Assembly (NCBI GenBank): GCA_028554755.1
Contig: JAPTOF010000016.1
Span: 9,337,001 to 9,401,000 of the forward strand
Reading direction: 5' to 3'
Source of the DNA: Cordia subcordata
Lineage: Eukaryota > Streptophyta > Magnoliopsida > Boraginales > Cordiaceae
DNA: 64,000 nt
A program made the position numbers and the translations under genes. Each line of letters opens with the position of its first letter. The first letter of the stretch is position 1. Below the pieces are notes generated by a model. The model was not told the DNA's origin, ran no database searches, and was given only the letters and a program-made list of their open reading frames with translations. Shown piece by piece: positions 35,881 to 46,529 of this stretch.

Positions 35881-36639
35881 AAGCCAATAAATTTATTGTA
35901 CGTAAACCCATTGAACAAAAGTTTTATGTTTATCCTCATCAGTGTCCATTAATCCACCTATCAATAGTAATGTGATATCAAACATATATTTATAAAGAAA
36001 GAACCAAATACAAACAAACCAATAAAATGCAAAAACGATAAAAGTTCACATTTCATGAACTAATAAGTTCGATCGCCTGAAAGAATGAATCCCAAAGCTA
36101 AAAAGTTCTAGAAGTTTAATTTTGTTTTTCTTTGTGCAAAAGAGTCAATCATATTAGCCTAATATCATCATTCTACATGTTTAAAAAGATTTCTCTCTAA
36201 TAATGCCAAAAATTATTAGTAGAAATTATGCCATAATTCACCTCGTGACATGACCTGCATAGCAAAGAAAATAGGATCTTGGGACATCAATGTGGTGCCA
36301 GCCAAAGACCCTCCGACGCTCAAGTCAGTAGAATATAGGTGTAATTTAGACATAAGCATAAAAATGAACTCAGTACTATTGAGTTACCTCAAGCCTATAA
36401 TCCTAGTGGTATTTATAGAATGATAGGGATGGCCTTTGGATATGCATGGGACTCCTCATAGGCATTTGATAAGACTCTAATGATAGAGTTTGATTTTTAT
36501 CCATATATTAGGATAATAATGCTTAAGACCCATAAATAAGGATTTAGTTGAGTCTATGTAGGAGTCTTCTTTAGATATGACATATCCAAAATCTGATAAC
36601 ATATAGGGCAGGTCAGATATGCCCTTATCATTAGCCTCT

Positions 36640-37690
36640 TTAGTTCTAGTCGGACCAAGCAGTGAGTCAAGTGGAATTAATTATCAAGTTAAAGTTCCAA
36701 GCCAACTAGAGCTTGAGTCTTTGGCCAGTGTTTATGTGTCTAAATCTTCGAGCCAGAGCTCATGTTTGTAGGTGTGAGCTGGAGCTTGTCTTTTATGTGC
36801 GAGACGGATCTTGTCTTTTTGGTGCGATAGTTAAATATGAGCTCGATTATTAAATATAATAAGTGGGAGTCAAAGCCCACTTGTTAGATACAATAAGTAA
36901 GCGGGAGCCAAAGCTCGATTGGTAGATGTCGAACCAAGAATTTGACCATTAGATGTAGGAGCCTTAGCTCAACCATTAGATGTGGGAGCGTTAGCTTAAC
37001 CATTGGATGCGGGACAAATAAGAGCTGGAGCTCACCTATTGGATGTGGGAGCTGGAGTTGAATCATTAGATATAGGATAAATAGGAGCCGAAACTCAACT
37101 ATGAGACATGATAAATAGGAGCCAGAGCTCAACTACTAAGTAGGATAAATAGGAGCTGGAGCTCGACTATTAAATGTGAGAGCTAGAGCTCAACCATTAA
37201 ATGAGGGAATCGGAGCTCATCATTAGATATGGGAGCCGGAGCTTAACCATTAAGTATAAGATAAATAGGAGTCGAAGCTTAACTATCAGATATGATAAAT
37301 AAGAGCCAGAGCTCAACTATTATATGTAATAAATAGAAGCCTGAGCTCATCTATCAAATAAAAGTTGGAGCTCATTTTTTAAGTGCATGTTAGAGCTCAT
37401 CTTTTTAGGTGTAAGTTGGAGCTCGTATTTTAAGTGAGAGCCTTAGCTTCATTAGATCATAGCCTATAAATCATTGAGCTGTAGCTCTACAAGGCCGTAA
37501 CCTTTTATCATTTGAGCCATAGCTTGGTTGGTTCGTAGCTTGGTTTGGCCATAGCCTAATAAAAAATATTGAGTGGTAGCTTGGCGAGGCCGTGGCCTTT
37601 AAGTCATCTGAGCCGTAGCTTGGTCAGGTCGTAGCCTTTAAATCATCGAGCCATAGCTCTTCGTCAAGGTCAGGGCCTGTAGCTTAGCCC
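36640..37690. repeat. Degenerate GAGCT-rich minisatellite inside the LTR element
   Basis: Dozens of imperfect copies of a unit of about 30-40 bp, such as GGAGCCAGAGCTCAACTATT and TTAGATGTGGGAGC, run from about 36640 to 37440. A diverged form (GAGCCGTAGCTTGG, GGCCGTAGCCTTT) continues to about 37690. No coding frame persists. Confidence 0.8.
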
Positions 37691-38722
37691 CTTGCATGAT
37701 CATTTAAGGTCGGCCTACCACGGCCATACTTTAAGATCTTAACCTATGACATACTTGGTAGAAATCGTTAAAATTTTATTAGTTTGAGGTTTACCTAGAG
37801 TGAATAAAATTTTTCTTGCTGTCATCTAAGATGCTTGGCATATTATACTCCTTAGTAAATTTTATTGGTTCTTGATCCATCAAGTTTGTTTGCTTGGCAT
37901 GGACTTTCTTAGTAGCCCCTAGTCTGAATAGGTTGGAAGGATTAGGCGGACGTTCAAAAGTTGTGCCATGCAGTAAAAGCTTTGTCTTCATGTATGATTA
38001 TGAGTAGCATCCTTTAGTGCAAACTTGATTTTTATTGTAGCTACCAGAATGTAGTACCAGAATAGCTTTACTTAGTTTACTGAAACTTGCAATCTTTTAT
38101 TTGAGATCTTTGACCATGGCTCTCACTCTTCTGTCTGGGCTTGAGCCATGAACTGTATCTGCAAGTTTCTTTCTTTCAGATTCAGCTTTCTGCTCACCCA
38201 GAATCTATTTTATATCTAATCCATCAGAAGTCTGCCTTGTGAAGTGTGCACATCCTCCTCGATCATACTCTTAAGAGATTAGAGAGAAAAATAGGAGAGA
38301 TGAGTATGCAATTGATGGAGAGTAGACCCCCATGAAAGACAAATGGATTTGATTTCTGAAACCCAATATAACTCATACTTTAACATCCACCTAAATTGGC
38401 TTTTGATGTAAACAAATACCAAAACATGGCATTATCTGGCAGAATTTAGGATTATAAAGAGACAACAGTACTGTCATTACTAGGGTTGACACTATTCCTA
38501 GAAATAATGAAAGAATAATGTTCTTATTGTTTTGTCTTATCAAATTGTGCAGACAGAAAATACCTTGCCAAAAAATGAGTCATAATATACTTCTTTGACT
38601 TCAGTGTTTTCATCATTATCATATAATTGAAAAACAACTATTGCTAATGGCATGACTTACTAAGACTATAGTCATCACTTATTCAAAAAATAGTCATGTG
38701 AAAAGAGGCTAATGTACTCTAC

Positions 38723-38968
38723 CCCATTTTTTGAATTTGATAAGCTCATGAGCTTTGCTTCACTATCTGCTGTGTTGGATTCATGGAGAACCGAAGCCAA
38801 GCAAATAGCAATCAAGAAGCATGCAACACTAGGAAAAAGAATTTCAGCTTTGTTGATTTTGTCATCTAAGAAATAATTTGCTGTTGTGCCAATAACAATG
38901 ATAATGCTTGCAGTGATCACAGTCATCACTGACAAACTAACATAGGCCCAAGCATATTGAATTGACAA
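38723..38968 (-). pseudogene. Ureide permease (UPS) gene fragment captured in an LTR element
   Basis: The minus-strand frame gives 82 residues with strong resemblance to the middle of plant ureide permeases, plasma-membrane transporters of allantoin and uracil. Diagnostic stretches are IQYAWAYVSLSV, VITASIIIVIGTTANYF, NKAEILFPSVACFLIAICL and the charged tail SNTADSEAKLMSLSNSKNG. Two hydrophobic membrane segments are present. The similarity stops at a GG|GTAGAG, a plausible retained splice donor. The full gene (about 400 aa, ten membrane segments) is absent; I found no further exons. Whether the piece is transcribed from the element is unknown. Confidence 0.8.
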
Positions 38969-39559
38969 ATAAATATAAAACTCTAACATATGCACTTATT
39001 TATAATCTAGTTCTTCGATCTAAGTCAGTCATCCATGCCATTTTGCTTTCCAATCTACCATCATGGATCTCAATGGAAATCGATGATCGTTCCCACAGAC
39101 AGCACCAACTAATAATGCCAAAAATTACCAGTAGAAAATAATGCCCGAATTCGCCTTGTGACATGACCTACATAGCAAAGAAAACACGGTCAGGTTATCT
39201 TAGGATATCAGTGTGGTGCAGGCCAAGACCTTCTGACGCTCAAGTCAGTAGAATATATATGTAATTCAGATATAAGCAAAAAAATGAACTCAATAATATT
39301 GAGTTACCTCAAGCCTATAATCTTGGCGGTATTTACAGAATGACAAGGATGGTCTTTGGATATGCATGGGACTCCTTATAGGTATTTGATAAGACTCTAA
39401 TGATAGAGTTTGATTTTTATCTATATATTAGGATAATAATACCCATAAAATTAATACCCATAAAATAAGGATTTAGTTGAATATATGTAGAAGTCTTCTT
39501 TAGATAGGATGTAGCCAAAATTTGATAACATATAGGGCGGGTCAGATATGCCCTTATCA

Positions 39560-40316
39560 CTCTCTTTTTGCATCCTCGAGCATATTAAGAATGTAGAGCC
39601 AAATGCCACTACCTTGTTCTAAAGCACCATTCTCAACCATACAATTAAATGTTTGCATTGCCATAGAAATTATAGATAGTTGTGGTTGTTGAGTTCTCAG
39701 TGTACTTGGACCATCTTTAACCATTTTCTTGCAACAAGACACCATTTCACTAATTTGAGTACTCTATATTGGAGATCCTACTGACTGTCTCTTACTACGT
39801 TTCATCTGCATATGATTAGTTTTTAATTGAGATTTTTGGACTTTTTAGATGTTTGGATGCCAACCTTTCCACCTTGTTTGATCACACGGGTGCTATCACC
39901 ATTACCTTGGTTCACATGCTAAACAAAATCCTTAAAAAAACTTCTTTCGTTTGTAAATACAAATAATTACAGAGAACACACTTTGTTTTCTTTTGGGCAC
40001 CAATCATTTGAAGCCTTAATTTTTCATGAAGTAGGATCCCAACCTAAGCCAGTTTCTAATTGTTTTAAATGCTTCCAAAGAACCAATTCTTTTTCATTGA
40101 ATCATATTTATGCTTACAACAATTAGTACTACATTCATGTTCAATTTTGTTTTCAACATCTTCTATAATTTCACGTCATTTAAAAGATTGTCCACGCCTA
40201 TTCCTTTTGATGAATTCAAGAATCACGTCATATAAAATAATCATCTCCTTATAACACCACTTAAAAATCTCTTTGGTGATGCAATTCTTGTTACTTTCCT
40301 TATTTCCCCATGCCAT
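39560..40316 (-). pseudogene. PIF/Harbinger ORF1 (Myb/SANT-like) pseudogene
   Basis: It starts at the ATG at 40316 (MAWGNKESNK). Blocks are ILEFIKRNRRGQSFK, then after a stop REIIEDVENKIEHECSTN, KHKYDSMKKNWFF and TGLGWDP. The distal MVENGALEQGSGIWLYILN-LEDAKRE (39745-39557) follows. This is the trihelix/Myb-like layout of plant PIF ORF1 proteins. Past the inserted LTR element, 36192 downward continues as REIFLNM-NDDIRLIWL, the expected C-terminal pattern. Several stops and frame changes are present. Confidence 0.7.
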
Positions 40317-40780
40317 CTTACATAAATGGAGAATATATAAAATGTCGTTACGAAAGACATTATAACAATACAAGAAAATTCAGCTCTTTTAATGACATGA
40401 GAGGAAAAAGGCATTTTAGTAATGGGACAAAAGGAGAACATACATTATTTTTAAAGTATGCAGCCAACAGAAGATACATGAGCAACAAAATGCCACCTTT
40501 TCATCACCTAGCTTATACTAAGGAGTGCTCCTTTTCTATAAACAATGATTGAGTTCTAGCATAGACAAAATTGACTTCTAGCAGCGTGCAATTATCTCTT
40601 GAGCTCTCTAGTATGGTGGTGCTTGGCATCATGATTAGGCAAGATTAGCCTAGATAACTTTCCATAAAAAATTATCTAGAGGTTGCCGAAATTGTTGACT
40701 TTTCTTAACACCAAAATACTTTCTCATTAAGCTAATCCCTCTAAATTGAGCAACAATTTTTAACACCATGCTTACTTATA

Positions 40781-41175
40781 GGCAAAGAAGTTGGATAAAG
40801 ATTTGAAAGAAATCACACATTAAGTCTACTTTGATATTGAGATCATTGGAAAACTTGTAGACGTATCCTTATGGGTCTTTTTGGGAAAACAGTTCCTAAA
40901 ATAGCAAAAAATTTCAGAGCTCTATGCATAAATGAGAAGGTACTGGAAAGAGTGTTAAGCCTCTCCATTGCAAGGTCAGCACCTTTCACAAAATCATCTC
41001 CAGCTTCATGATTCAAGGAGGTGATTCTACACTTAGTGATGGAAGAGGTGGGAATCTATTTATGAAATGAAGTTTGAAGATGAAAATTTCAAGATCAAGC
41101 ACACATGACCATATCTTTTGTCAATAGCAATTACTGGTCCAGATACCGAACTCAGAATTCTTTATTACATATGCA
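40781..41175 (+). pseudogene. Cyclophilin (CYP20-like peptidyl-prolyl isomerase) pseudogene
   Basis: The plus strand reads AKKLDKDLKEITH, then VYFDIEIIGK, GKTVPKIAKNFRALC, then [20 protein letters not shown] and [12 protein letters not shown]. After a frameshift come FEDENFKIKHT and PYLLSIA-TGPDT, with a last trace of the GSQFFITT motif in another frame near 41155. This is the order of a plant secretory-type cyclophilin from just after the signal peptide to the middle of the catalytic domain. An in-frame stop replaces a codon before VYFD, and small deletions break the GGESIYG region. No intron interrupts the preserved part, so a processed copy is possible. A TTATAG just before 40781 could instead be a splice acceptor. 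Confidence 0.8.
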
Positions 41176-41179
41176 ATTT

Positions 41180-42055
41180 TCTTTTCCTCAGTACTCTAGG
41201 AAAAATAGTGGATTGAAATCAATCCTTGACAAGACAAAGAAAAAATTTTGCCTTTCCATGTTCTTTTTAGTAGAAGGAACACTAAAGAGAGGGGTAAAAA
41301 AAAAGAAAAATGGACATTGCAAATGTAGTTATGCATTGTAATCTCAAAACCTTTTAAATATAAGCTTCATTTCAGCACACAGTAAAGCTTAAAGCTGTGA
41401 ATGGATAAATAATAGGGCGTTGCATATGAAAGCTCACATATATATTTGCTATCGGAAAACACAAAAATATAACATAAAAATCGTTAGAATTAAATAAATA
41501 TAACATAAAAAGTATCACAATGAATCAAAATCTTTATTTTTTAGAATTTTGCATAGAAGAATTTCTCCACCAAAAAATTAAGCTAAATTAATATATACAC
41601 ACATACACACACACGTATATGTTATTTTTGAACAAATAATTATATAGTACAAAGCTAGGGATTGAGCTAGAAGAGTACCTTAAAATGGAGGCTGATCACT
41701 GAGAAACTTTTACGTGTGCTTGAAGATGAGGGATAAAATGGAGAGAAAAGTTAAAATGCCATAATAATTTTCTCAAAGGTTAAAAAGTATAATGTCTAAT
41801 CGAAGTTGTTTCAAACATTAAAAACTAAAGTAAAACGCTATTTTATCGAACAAAAATAAATATCAAATTAATGTTTTGACAAAGTTGAAACTCTAAAAGT
41901 TGTGTATCAAAGCTACTACCCAACATTGCTTTTAGTCTTCAAAGTTGTATAAGAAATTTTAACCACTAAATTAGAAAAATATAATAATTATAATAGAATT
42001 ATAAAACTATATAGTTGAAAAAGAAAATAAAAAAAATATAAATGCACACAAATAT
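41180..42055. other. Intergenic sequence, no gene recognised
   Basis: AT-rich sequence. Small ORFs here lack recognisable patterns. Some may be degraded 3' sequence of the cyclophilin copy. Confidence 0.35.
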
Positions 42056-42059
42056 ATTG

Positions 42060-42224
42060 AAGTAAGGTAGGGTGGGGTTGATAAACCCCTAGCCTTACTC
42101 GCCCTTTGTACTCGAGTAGAGGCAAAAGACCCCGTCCCATCCTTAACAGGGGTCTTTTTGCCAAACCCCTAACCCCTACAGTACTCGTGCGGAGTGGAGC
42201 GGGTGGAATACCATTACTGTCTCT
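42060..42224. mobile_element. Fragment of a hAT MITE related to 12795-13410
   Basis: G+C-rich arms (GGGTGGGGTTGATAAACCCC and AGTGGAGCGGGTGG) and an end resembling the complement of TAGGGATGTCAATGG (at about 42210-42224, ATACCATTACTGTCTCTA) recall the 12.8-kb MITE. It is diverged, and no target duplication was found. Confidence 0.4.
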
Positions 42225-42294
42225 ATGTTTGAATAAGCTAGATGACACAAGGCTTATGTGAAAATAGAAAGCTAGTAGGCTTAGCAACACCTTT

Positions 42295-42580
42295 TTCTAC
42301 ATAGGTGAAAGACTTTATGGAAGATAGAGGATGGCAGGAGGAGAAATTGAGAAATGTCTTGCCAGTTTCTTTGGTCAACAAAGTACTTTTAATACCTACA
42401 AGTAAGGGGCAGGATTGGCCTTCCTATAGTGAAGCTAAATCTAGAGAGCTTAAATTGAAGTAAGCATGATAACACTGTAGAAGTAGAGTGTTAGCAAATG
42501 GTATTTAGTAGAATCTGGTAGGGGAATATTCCAGTAAGGATCTCTATCTTTTGTTGGAGGCCCTATTATGATTGGTTACC
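42295..42580 (+). pseudogene. L1-type LINE ORF2 C-terminal piece, left of the nested insertion
   Basis: Translated blocks GWQEEKLRNVLPVSLVNKVL and LIPTSKGQDWPSYSEAKS, then GNIPVRISIFCWRPYYDWLP, are the typical run from the end of plant LINE reverse transcriptase into the zinc-binding region. The sequence breaks at 42580, where the copia-like LTR begins, and resumes at 62019. Stops and frame changes are present; the 5' end is truncated and imprecise. Confidence 0.65.
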
Positions 42581-43344
42581 TATTAGGAAATCAGGGTGTT
42601 GGAACGAAGATAAAATTAGAGAAAGATAAAATGATGGATATACAAGTTTAAGATGGTTTGGCCTCAACGTCTTTGTCCACGGACATGTAAAAGAATTTCA
42701 TTATGATTTAAGCGAATACATCATAGAGAGGGGGTGAGGACTCTCTTTTCTCAAGGACTTTCGTTCTCTGTCTCCCCCAACTATAATAGGCGAAGCCCCT
42801 ATTTATAGAGTACAAGAGACAATAAATATGGCAGTACTATGAGTATGATAATACTACAAATATGGCAAGACTAGAGATATGACAGAACAACAAATAAGGC
42901 AGGTCTCAAACCCTAAAGCCCATGTTCCTAATACGTATTCAGAATACGGGACACACTTTAAATTTCCATCTTGGACCATATTCGATCATCAACAACAACT
43001 TCGAATCCCTTTTGCGCTTGCTACCATTTGTCCCATGAAAGGCCTGCTGTAGTGCATTGCCAATACCTCCTAAGTCTATCGCCACCTGCTAGAACTTATT
43101 CTAGCAGTATCTCTTTGGTCTTTTGCGATCACCAAAAGACCACACCAATATCTGCAATGCTCCGCAATGATCTAAGGAACTTCTCCTTAGCGCACCTTTA
43201 GCCTTCTCAACAGCTAATACTGTACATTATTTCACCTCTTCCTTAGATCAATGAATGTAAAAAACACCATCTTCACCTGCAATAACAACTTACTAAATCC
43301 CACCAGGACTAAGACCCTAATTGCACCATTGGAGCCTTGACTAT

Positions 43345-45175
43345 TGATGTGCTAGTTTTGTGTGTGCTTATGCATTGTATATATACTTGTTTTGAGGTGT
43401 TTTGTGCTTCATTTGATGTATTAGTAAAGCATTTATGTCATACTAATGCATATTAGGGTTTACATGTTCGTAGTTTAGCTTAGGACTTAAATGCTACACT
43501 AATGCACATTTGTTGCTTATTTTAGATGAGATTCGGAGAGATGATCATAGCTTGATTGATGGCGTTTGGGATATGGAGCAAATCCAAAAGTGTTCCAAAC
43601 ACAAAGGAATGAAGAAAAGTGCATTTGGAAGCGGCCGAGCGAAGATCGAAGCACTCGAGAAGAAATCAGCTCGCGAGGAGCAAAAATTGGCCAAGGCATT
43701 GACCTAGCTGATCGACCTCCTTTCTAGGTTGGTCAACCTGCATAGGCCCTCAGCCAAGTCAAAGAATAAAGCCATTTGGCTGGTCGACCAAGCCCCAAGG
43801 CCGGTCGACCGACTGGCCCCCGACTTTGTGTGATTTCAACTTTATTTAAGCCACTTTTCATCATTTTTTTAGAGACAATACCAACCAATTCACACACCCA
43901 TTTCCTTAAAACCCTAAATCCACCTAAACCACCTTACACATTCACTACCAAACACATTTAATGGTAGAAATCAAACTTCTAAGAGGATCAAACACAAGGA
44001 TTTAAGCATAGCTCATGGATTGTAAAGCTTGACTATGCAGGGTATCTCTATTTTATCCTAAGTCTAATTATATTTGATTAGAGCTATTTAGGGTGATTAT
44101 ATCTTGTAATAAGGGATTGATTACAACTTTTTATTAATGGGAACTTGATGGATTTGTATATATATGCTTTGTGCTTAGGGTTTCAAATGCCATTTTATAT
44201 ACATGTCTGTGTATTTGTTGAAATGCCTCAATGATATTGCATATGTATATTGAAGTCTATTTTGCTATTAACCATTTCTAAATATTGTACTTGCATGTCT
44301 ATGTGTTTGTGTGGTGATTACATGAAGTGGGTATGCCTACACATGTCTATTTATGTGTTAGCATACTTAATAGCATAAATAACTTTTATTGCTTACATGT
44401 CGGATGCTATTGCTTAAATTGGTGCAATCTAAGTATGTCTATGTGCTTGGTAGTAGGATAGGCCAATATATCCTTGAATGCCATGCCTTAGATGTGTATG
44501 TTTTGCGCGTAATTGTTAATTTCCGCTATTGTGATGACAATCGATGGTGTACAACTAATGGCTAGCCGAGGTCGAATCTCCCTTAGCTTTAAATCCAGCT
44601 AACAGGTTTCAAGGTAAGTTAGTCGACCTTAGATGGACTAGGTCTTGGTTTTAAACCGAACCAACGGTCTAGATGCTAGGGTTAGATCGATTCGAATCAC
44701 TTAGTACCTTGATTAGCTAGCCTTAATGCCTAGGCCAGAAGGACCATGCCGTAGCTCTGCGTAGAGGTACCTAAGGACGGACCCGTACTAAGTCTTAGGG
44801 GTTCTATTAGGAGGTTAATTAGAGGTCTAGACGAGAGCACATTAGTCTAACCCATCAAGTATCCCTAGATAGACGTAACAATCATCCATAGGCAAGACAT
44901 AATCACCCTAGTCCTCGTTTCCATGTGTTTGACTCCCTTAGATTGCTTGATTCCCCTATCATACACATACGCCCTTTTATTTCCTTCCTTAGCTTAGATT
45001 TATCTTTTTGAGCACCCCTCAAACCAAAAACCCAAAAATATCATAGCTTAGAGACCCAACACATAGCTTTTAGGATGCACATAGCTTAGGACACATTACA
45101 TGTTAGGCCTCTAAATGGTTCAACCCTGTACTTACACACACTGTATTACACGTGACACGTGCGAATAGCATATCA
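43345..45175 (+). repeat. 5' LTR of the outer Athila-like element
   Basis: U3 carries paired palindromes TGGTCGACCA (43791-43800) and CCGGTCGACC (43801-43810), followed by CTTTATTTAAGCC (about 43838), a likely TATA region. CATGTCTATGTG-like words recur downstream. It ends ATAGCATATCA just before the primer site. Confidence 0.85.
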
Positions 45176-45362
45176 AGTTTTTAGTGCCATTGCCGGGGAG
45201 GCAATAGTTGTTTGGTTTCTTTGTTTTTGTGTGTCTTAGCTTGTTCTGTGTTGTTTTATCTTTTCTTTTCATGTTTTCTTTATTTTGATTCATAGAAGAA
45301 AAAAATTCAAAAACAATTTTTTTTTGAGCATTAAGAAAAGGTTTACTTTTATCAAATTAGTC

Positions 45363-46529
45363 ATGAATGATCCTAATGCATCATGGTGGTCACTTGTATC
45401 CTCTTTCCTACCACCCGAACATGTTCCTAATGCTTGTCACTTGTGTGGAAGTTGTTGGTATAGAATTGTTTATTGTCCCCATGATAATCCCCAATCTAGG
45501 GCTAGTACCATCTATGACCCCTATATTCATGCATAATCTCATATATATTCATTTAGAAATCATGACTATAGGGATGTATATTCTTGTTATTGCAATCATT
45601 GTGGAAGTTGTGTTCATTTTTCTAATGCTTGTCCTACCTTCTACCTTTATTCCCGATTGCATGCAACACTCTATGCCCCTACTAATCATGTGCCCTTGCA
45701 GGCATCATCATCTTATCATTATGATTCTAGGGAGCAATATCATGTATCTACATATTGGGGTCAAGATGACTCTTTATTTGGTCCACCTCTTTGCATTGAG
45801 AGTTCACCTCCCGTATCATCTTTTCCTACCCACCCTTCCTCTGAGTACTATAATGGTTGTGCTTATAATGATCTCAATCAAGATGTTTCCCATTTTCACT
45901 CGGTTGAACCCTCTTTTATTAAGCTTACATCTTGGGACCAATTAGACCAAATGCTTGAGCAAACCCATTCCTAACTCCTTCTCTTCACCCAAGAAATGCG
46001 TTCTGATCGCTACATAGGATTTCAGAAAGGATATCCTAATTGGCCGAGTGTTTAAATAGGGGAGTTGAGAATAAGCAACCTGTTGAGAGTGTTGAGATAC
46101 CTTTAGACCGGGTTATAGGGATACGGGAGAGACTTATAGAAAAGTGGACTAGGGATGAAAAAGATGATGTTTTGGAGAGATATTTAGAAAGAGAGCTTGA
46201 TGGAGAGCTAACATCAATGAGCTTGATGATAGTTTGGTTCTTGATGACTCTCATGGTTATGTTTTAGAGGAAATAGTACCCTATCCTTCTAAGTTTTCGA
46301 CATTTTCCATTGTGTCGCATGAGCCTATCCTTTCTTCTCATCCCACACACTTGGAAGTTGAGTCTTATGTTCATAACACTCATTTGCATTTCGAGTCTTC
46401 ATTTAGGGAGTCTAGGGTACACATCTCCCTCGAGCATTCATGCATGTATGACCCAAAATCCTCTGAGTCCCTGTTGTCCCCTCCAAATGTGTATACCCCA
46501 TATAAAGTGCGTGATGGTGAGATGACACC
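45363..46529 (+). pseudogene. Outer-element ORF, first part: two zinc knuckles, broken
   Basis: Begins MNDPNASWWSLVSS like the inner copy. The first knuckle is C-H-L-C...Y...C, with the conserved His replaced by Tyr; the second (CNHCGSCVHFSNAC) is intact CX2CX4HX4C. There is an in-frame TAA just after the first knuckle (about 45534-45536) and a stop at about 45972-45974. Two frame changes follow before the charged region DEKDDVLERYLERELDGE and VLEEIVPYPSKF. The reading frame is cut at 46529 by the solo LTR and resumes at 48277. Confidence 0.75.

Larger units (their letters stand above)
36198..39559 (-). mobile_element. Non-autonomous gypsy-type LTR element (LARD-like) carrying host gene sequence
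   Basis: Flanked by a perfect duplication CTCTC (36193-36197 and 39560-39564). LTRs are 36198-36630 and 39110-39559, direct repeats of about 430-450 bp. On the minus strand each begins TGATAAGGGCATATCTGACC. The primer-binding region after the 5' LTR (complement of 39085-39109) reads TTGGTGCTGTCTGTGGGAA, similar to the TTGGCGCCGTCTGTGGGAA of plant gypsy elements. The internal region (about 2.5 kb) has no gag or pol that I can see. It has a ureide permease exon (38723-38968) and a long degenerate GAGCT-rich repeat (about 36640-37690). Confidence 0.85.
34140..40560 (-). mobile_element. PIF/Harbinger-like element, decayed and split
   Basis: A Harbinger-type transposase relic (about 34640-35880) and a Myb/SANT-like ORF1 relic (about 39560-40316) are both on the minus strand, the two-gene layout of PIF/Harbinger elements. 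A likely left terminus GGCTCTGTTCAAC begins at about 34140 after TTA. The right terminus was not found, so the right boundary is nominal. A 3362-bp LTR element (36198-39559) sits in the distal part of ORF1. Confidence 0.6.

Noticed and set aside
41988..42290. 100-aa minus-strand ORF
   Set aside because: Lies over the hAT-like fragment with GGGGT/ACCCC runs; no protein pattern.
45367..45945. 192-aa hydrophobic ORF in the outer element, and its 207-aa counterpart at 52344
   Set aside because: Out of frame with the zinc-knuckle ORF. The apparent membrane-like composition comes from reading CAT/TTC-rich codons in another frame.
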